A DNA stretch of 29,835 nt, taken from positions 1 through 29,835 of the forward strand of contig CAMWQZ010000001.1 in NCBI GenBank assembly GCA_947176515.1, read 5' to 3'. The position numbers were made by a program, and so were the translations under genes. Under the pieces are notes generated by a model that ran no database searches, had not been told where the DNA came from, and worked only from the letters and a program-made list of their open reading frames with translations. Each line of letters starts with the position of its first letter. The stretch's first letter is position 1. The DNA comes from an uncultured Bacteroidales bacterium. Lineage in GTDB: Bacteria > Bacteroidota > Bacteroidia > Bacteroidales > Muribaculaceae. Of the stretch, positions 26,650-29,835 are shown piece by piece.

Positions 26650-28530
26650 TTAAATCTTGCTGTCAATAAGTTTTACCTTTTCGTTAATCATGTCGATGTC
26701 GGCCTTGATGCGCTCTATCTTACGTTGGAACTCACGCACCATCGAGTCGCCTGACTTGCTCTTCGATGACAAGAAGCCGAGATTGTTTTCATATGTTCTC
26801 AACTCGTTGCGTTTAGCTTCAGCTGCGCGGAGCAGTTTCTCGCGCTCGCGGTAGAGTTTATTGGCGTCGCCTTCGTGTTCGGCAACCACTGACTCGAAGC
26901 GGTCCATGCGCGCACGATTTTCACGAGCATTCAGAGCATCGCGCAACTCGTTGACCTTCGCGCGATAAGCCTCGTATAGTTTGTTTTTATCGCGGAAAGG
27001 CACATGACCAATCTGCTGCCATTCATCCTGCAGTGCATGAAGCTTGGCGATAGCCTCTTCGCGTGGCTGTTGGAGATCTATTTCACCGAGACGGGCAATA
27101 ACGGCGCGCTTTGCCTTGAGATTGGCGTTCTCTGTCTGGCGCACGTCTGAAGTAGCCTTTTTCTTCTGCTCAAAGAAGTAATCGCAAGCGTTAGTGAAAC
27201 GTTTCCACACCGCATCGCTATTCTTTTTGCCCACTGTGCCGATGGTCTTCCACTCTTTCTGCATCGCCACGAACTCATCGGTAGCCTTTCGCCAGTCAGT
27301 ACTGTCTTTCAAAGCTTCGGCGCGATCGGCGAGAGCCATTTTGAGTTCATAGTTTTTGGCATGCTCTTCGTGAGCCTTGGCAAAAAATTCAGCCTTGGCA
27401 GCGAAGAATTTATCGCAGGCTTCGCGGAAACGCGCAAAAAGCTGATTATTCATCTTGCGTGAGGCAAACCCGAGTTTCTTCCACTCGCCCTGAGCCTCGA
27501 TGATGAGCTTTGTCATAGCGTCCCAAGCGCTGAAAGACTTCAGCGATTCATAGTCAAGAGCTTCAACCTTCTCACAGATAGCCGTCTTGCCGGCCTCGTT
27601 CTCAGCCTCGCGAGCCTTGCGTTCCTCGAAGTGAGCCTGATAGCGCTTGTTGATTTCAGCTGACGCATTTTTAAACTTATCCCAGATTTCGTCGCGGATT
27701 TCTTTTGCTACCGGTCCAATCTGGCGCCACTTATTGTGTAGTTCCTGCAGACGGCGATAGGCTGTGATTACGTCAGCCTCTGTCGACAGGCCCTCGGCTT
27801 CGTTGAGAAGAAGCTGCTTGCTGTCAAGGTTTTTCTTGAAGTCGTAATCACGTAGTTCCTTATTGATTTTTAGATTGTCAGAGTAACGCTCACGAGCCTC
27901 TTGGAATCGCTTCCACACACCGGTCTCTTCCGTAGCTGCCACTTCGCCGAGGCCGTTAAACTCATCCTGCAGCTCACGGTAGCGCGCAAACGTGCGGTTC
28001 ACATTGTCTGTGTCTTCGGCAAGACTGATTATCTCGACAATAATTTCATTCTTTCGGGTGAGGTTAGCTGCGCGCTGTGCTTCCTGCTCGGCGGCGTAGG
28101 CGGCTTTGCGCTCACGAGTCTCATTAAGCAGGTTCATCAGCTCGGCCTCGGTCTCGTCGGTTGTTTCAACGAAATCTGCAGCCTGATTTCCCTCGGCTAA
28201 CCATTGTTCGCGCTCAAAGTCGGTTTTATTTTTATGGAGTGTGACATAGAGCTGACGCAGACGGCGAAGCTCGTCGCCCGAAACTTCTGAAATCGGACGC
28301 GCGGCAAGCTCACGCACACGTGCTAACAGCGAATCAATTGTAAGTTCGGTATCAGCCGCAGCTTGCTGACCGACAGCCTCGGTCATCTCGTCTTCGGCCA
28401 ACGCCTCTCCATCGACACATGACTGAGCCGATTCAACTTCTGTATTCTCAATGGCGCCGTCGACTGGCGTCTGCTTCAAGGTCTGTTCCTCTGCGATATT
28501 ACCGGCAGCGGAGGGATCACACATTTCCAT
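26650..28530 (-). CDS. Large DUF349-repeat cytoplasmic protein
   Basis: A 626-residue, highly charged, mostly helical protein with no signal peptide. Five DUF349 repeats can be traced at about 160-218, 237-300, 320-380, 400-455 and 475-535; each carries a variant of WKxIG then a VWxRF-like motif (KWRQIGPV, EWKKLGFA, EWKTIGTV, EWQQIGHV). The first about 65 residues are acidic and look disordered, and the last about 90 (MVREFQRKIERIKADIDM) form a coiled coil. Function is not established; the family is widespread in Bacteroidetes and may be structural or nucleic-acid-associated. ATG at 28530 is used, with ATG 28524 as alternative. It heads the operon with the sugar transferase and TcdA-like genes. 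Confidence 0.9.
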   Translation of the reverse strand: MEMCDPSAAGNIAEEQTLKQTPVDGAIENTEVESAQSCVDGEALAEDEMTEAVGQQAAADTELTIDSLLARVRELAARPISEVSGDELRRLRQLYVTLHKNKTDFEREQWLAEGNQAADFVETTDETEAELMNLLNETRERKAAYAAEQEAQRAANLTRKNEIIVEIISLAEDTDNVNRTFARYRELQDEFNGLGEVAATEETGVWKRFQEARERYSDNLKINKELRDYDFKKNLDSKQLLLNEAEGLSTEADVITAYRRLQELHNKWRQIGPVAKEIRDEIWDKFKNASAEINKRYQAHFEERKAREAENEAGKTAICEKVEALDYESLKSFSAWDAMTKLIIEAQGEWKKLGFASRKMNNQLFARFREACDKFFAAKAEFFAKAHEEHAKNYELKMALADRAEALKDSTDWRKATDEFVAMQKEWKTIGTVGKKNSDAVWKRFTNACDYFFEQKKKATSDVRQTENANLKAKRAVIARLGEIDLQQPREEAIAKLHALQDEWQQIGHVPFRDKNKLYEAYRAKVNELRDALNARENRARMDRFESVVAEHEGDANKLYREREKLLRAAEAKRNELRTYENNLGFLSSKSKSGDSMVREFQRKIERIKADIDMINEKVKLIDSKI

Positions 28531-28581
28531 ATTAGATAATAAAATAATGAGTTACATAATGGCACTCGGCCATCTAAGCGC

Positions 28582-28589
28582 CAAATTTA
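28582..28589 (-). promoter_or_regulatory. Possible -7 box of the DUF349 gene
   Basis: The minus strand reads TAAATTTG, a perfect TAnnTTTG match, 51 nt upstream of the DUF349 ATG. No TTTG partner exists at 19-21 nt, so the assignment is moderate. Confidence 0.45.
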
Positions 28590-28624
28590 GTAAAAAACTT
28601 TCACACTTGTACTCATATTCTAAT

Positions 28625-28751
28625 TTTTGTTCAAATTTTTACCCTACTTTTTACACCTCAAGTTCACACATTACGTGTTTTTACAATCATACCACTTTAG
28701 CGGTGGTATAATTTACCATCGATGGTATATTTTGTTCATGAATTTTGTTCA
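28625..28751 (+). repeat. Three TTTTGTTCA direct repeats upstream of the Fic gene
   Basis: TTTTGTTCA occurs at 28625-28633, 28730-28738 and 28743-28751. The last continues into the short palindrome GTTCAAGAAC at 28747-28756. They lie within the 303-nt divergent gap between the DUF349 and Fic genes, interleaved with the TACCAC-type inverted repeats. The gap contains no other gene. Confidence 0.6.
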
Positions 28752-28784
28752 AGAACGATATTTGTACCACTTTCAAGGTGGTAC
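28689..28784 (+). promoter_or_regulatory. Cluster of TACCAC/GTGGTA inverted repeats (candidate operators)
   Basis: Site 1 is ATACCAC, 7 nt, GTGGTAT at 28689-28709. Site 2 is the perfect 14-bp palindrome TACCATCGATGGTA at 28714-28727. Site 3 is GTACCAC, 7 nt, GTGGTAC at 28764-28784, with the same 21-bp geometry as site 1. A further half-site GTGGTAT (28797-28803) lies between the two promoter boxes of the Fic gene. Position and repetition suggest binding of a dimeric regulator that could block this promoter. Confidence 0.7.
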
Positions 28785-28785
28785 A

Positions 28786-28817
28786 TTTGCATTCGAGTGG
28801 TATATTTTGTATCTTTG
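28786..28817 (+). promoter_or_regulatory. Bacteroidetes primary-sigma promoter of the Fic gene
   Basis: TTTG at 28786-28789 and TATCTTTG at 28810-28817, separated by 20 nt, match the Bacteroides -33 TTTG and -7 TAnnTTTG consensus fully. The ATG is 16 nt after the -7 box, so the leader would be very short. Confidence 0.82.
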
Positions 28818-28833
28818 CGTCAAATCATCTAAT

Positions 28834-29835
28834 ATGACGCAACTCAATAATCTCTACACTCAATGGTTAGGCGTTCAGCCGCTTTCAACTGATGATGAAA
28901 AGCGACTGAAACGTAAGTTTATGCTTGATTTCAACTACAACAGCAATCATATTGAGGGTAATACGCTCACATACGGACAAACAGAAGTTCTGCTTCTTCT
29001 CGGTGAAGTCATTGGGCCGGCGAAGATGAAAGACCTTGAGGAGATGAAGGCTCATAACATTTGCCTAAATATGGTCGAGCGAGAAGCACAAACCGCTGAG
29101 CCCTTGACTGAAACTTTCATCCGTCAGGTCCATCAGGTTATGCTACGTGAAGACTATAAGGTTTATCGTAAGTTGCCCGGAGGAGAAACAACAAGCTATA
29201 CGGTTCACGCCGGAAGATACAAAACACGTCCTAATTCTGTCATTACTCCAACGGGAGAACGGTTTGAATATGCCTCACCAGAAGAAACTCCTGCTCTAAT
29301 GGCCGATTTAGTGCAGTGGTATAATAATGAAGTTGCAGAAGGCACTCTAACACCTATTCAACTTGCCGCTCTATTCCATTATCGCTATATCCGTATTCAC
29401 CCATTTGAAGACGGCAATGGACGTATAGCTCGTCTAATGGTCAACTTCATCTTACGTCGCCACAAATGGCCGATGATGGTTATCCGTAGCAAAAATAAGA
29501 AAGCCTATCTGAATGCATTAGCTCTTGCCGATGCTTCTATTGGCCCGATTCCGGCTGACGGTGCACATGCATCGCTCCAATCCATAGCCCCATTTGTGGA
29601 CTATATGGAGAAAGCCCTCTCGGCTGATATTTCCGCAATGCTTGAATTTTTGTCAGGTGATCGCGAAACAATGTGGTGGCATGAGGGGGAAATTATACGC
29701 TTTTCCACCGCTACCCCCGGACGCATTCTCCGCGTACTTCAATCCGACCCAAATGCGTCCCTATCTACCATATCCACAACCCTCGGCATAAGCCGCTCCG
29801 CAATCCAAAAGCAAGTGGACAACCTCGCCGAAAAA
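28834..29835 (+). CDS. Fic family protein with C-terminal winged helix, cut by window edge
   Basis: An open frame of 334 residues that reaches the window end without a stop. The Fic core motif HPFEDGNGR starts at H189 and is complete (catalytic His, Asp-Gly, Asn-Gly-Arg), so AMP or another nucleotide monophosphate transfer to a target protein hydroxyl is expected. Upstream, SNHIEG at 37-42 matches the inhibitory-helix motif [S/T]xxxE[G/N] with E41, which makes it a class II Fic protein with built-in autoinhibition. The last visible part (GRILRVLQSDPNASLSTIS then GISRSAIQKQVDNL) is a winged-helix DNA-binding domain still incomplete at the edge. The start at ATG 28834 follows a consensus promoter. 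The target is unknown; the wHTH and the palindromes upstream suggest it may regulate itself. Confidence 0.93.
   Translation, partial: MTQLNNLYTQWLGVQPLSTDDEKRLKRKFMLDFNYNSNHIEGNTLTYGQTEVLLLLGEVIGPAKMKDLEEMKAHNICLNMVEREAQTAEPLTETFIRQVHQVMLREDYKVYRKLPGGETTSYTVHAGRYKTRPNSVITPTGERFEYASPEETPALMADLVQWYNNEVAEGTLTPIQLAALFHYRYIRIHPFEDGNGRIARLMVNFILRRHKWPMMVIRSKNKKAYLNALALADASIGPIPADGAHASLQSIAPFVDYMEKALSADISAMLEFLSGDRETMWWHEGEIIRFSTATPGRILRVLQSDPNASLSTISTTLGISRSAIQKQVDNLAEK

Overview
The window reads as a Bacteroidales chromosome, most plausibly a gut Muribaculaceae or Bacteroidaceae-type organism; I cannot place the genus. The evidence is a SusC/SusD polysaccharide-utilisation locus (PUL) driven by an ECF sigma/FecR-type anti-sigma pair, lipoproteins with acidic residues straight after the lipidated cysteine, promoter-like TAnnTTTG boxes, few Shine-Dalgarno sequences, and a multi-repeat DUF349 protein.

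Positions 1-23636 form one co-directional (minus-strand) locus that looks like a high-mannose N-glycan PUL. In transcription order it encodes: ECF sigma factor, FecR anti-sigma, SusC with an N-terminal STN signalling domain, SusD, a catalytically dead GH18-like surface lipoprotein, a DUF1735+LamG surface lipoprotein, an active-site-intact GH18 endo-beta-N-acetylglucosaminidase, and an unknown acidic lipoprotein. A strong hairpin terminator/attenuator follows at about 12031-12074. Then come GH92, GH92, ROK kinase, GH92, MFS transporter, GH130 phosphorylase and a fourth GH92 cut by the left window edge. The second half is tightly packed, with overlaps of 4, 8 and 14 nt.

The inferred pathway is as follows. 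The surface GH18 enzyme cuts the chitobiose core of high-mannose glycans. Surface binding proteins and SusCD capture and import the oligosaccharide. Four GH92 enzymes of at least three active-site types trim alpha-mannose in the periplasm to Man-beta-1,4-GlcNAc. The MFS protein moves the disaccharide inward, GH130 splits it with phosphate into mannose-1-phosphate and GlcNAc, and the ROK kinase phosphorylates a released sugar. One GH92 (7463-9754) carries the residue spacing I recall for the alpha-1,2-mannosidase BT3990.

Positions 23637-24466 are a decaying accessory patch: a GTAC-rich hairpin element, two six-unit heptamer arrays, and between them a DUF418 membrane-protein gene that has lost its middle. 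Positions 24459-28530 hold a minus-strand housekeeping-like operon: a DUF349 protein, a WcaJ-type sugar-phosphate transferase and a TcdA-like E1-fold enzyme. At the right edge a plus-strand Fic (AMPylase-family) gene runs off the window. It is preceded by a textbook Bacteroidetes promoter and a cluster of inverted and direct repeats that look like operators. No rRNA, tRNA, CRISPR array or insertion sequence was seen.
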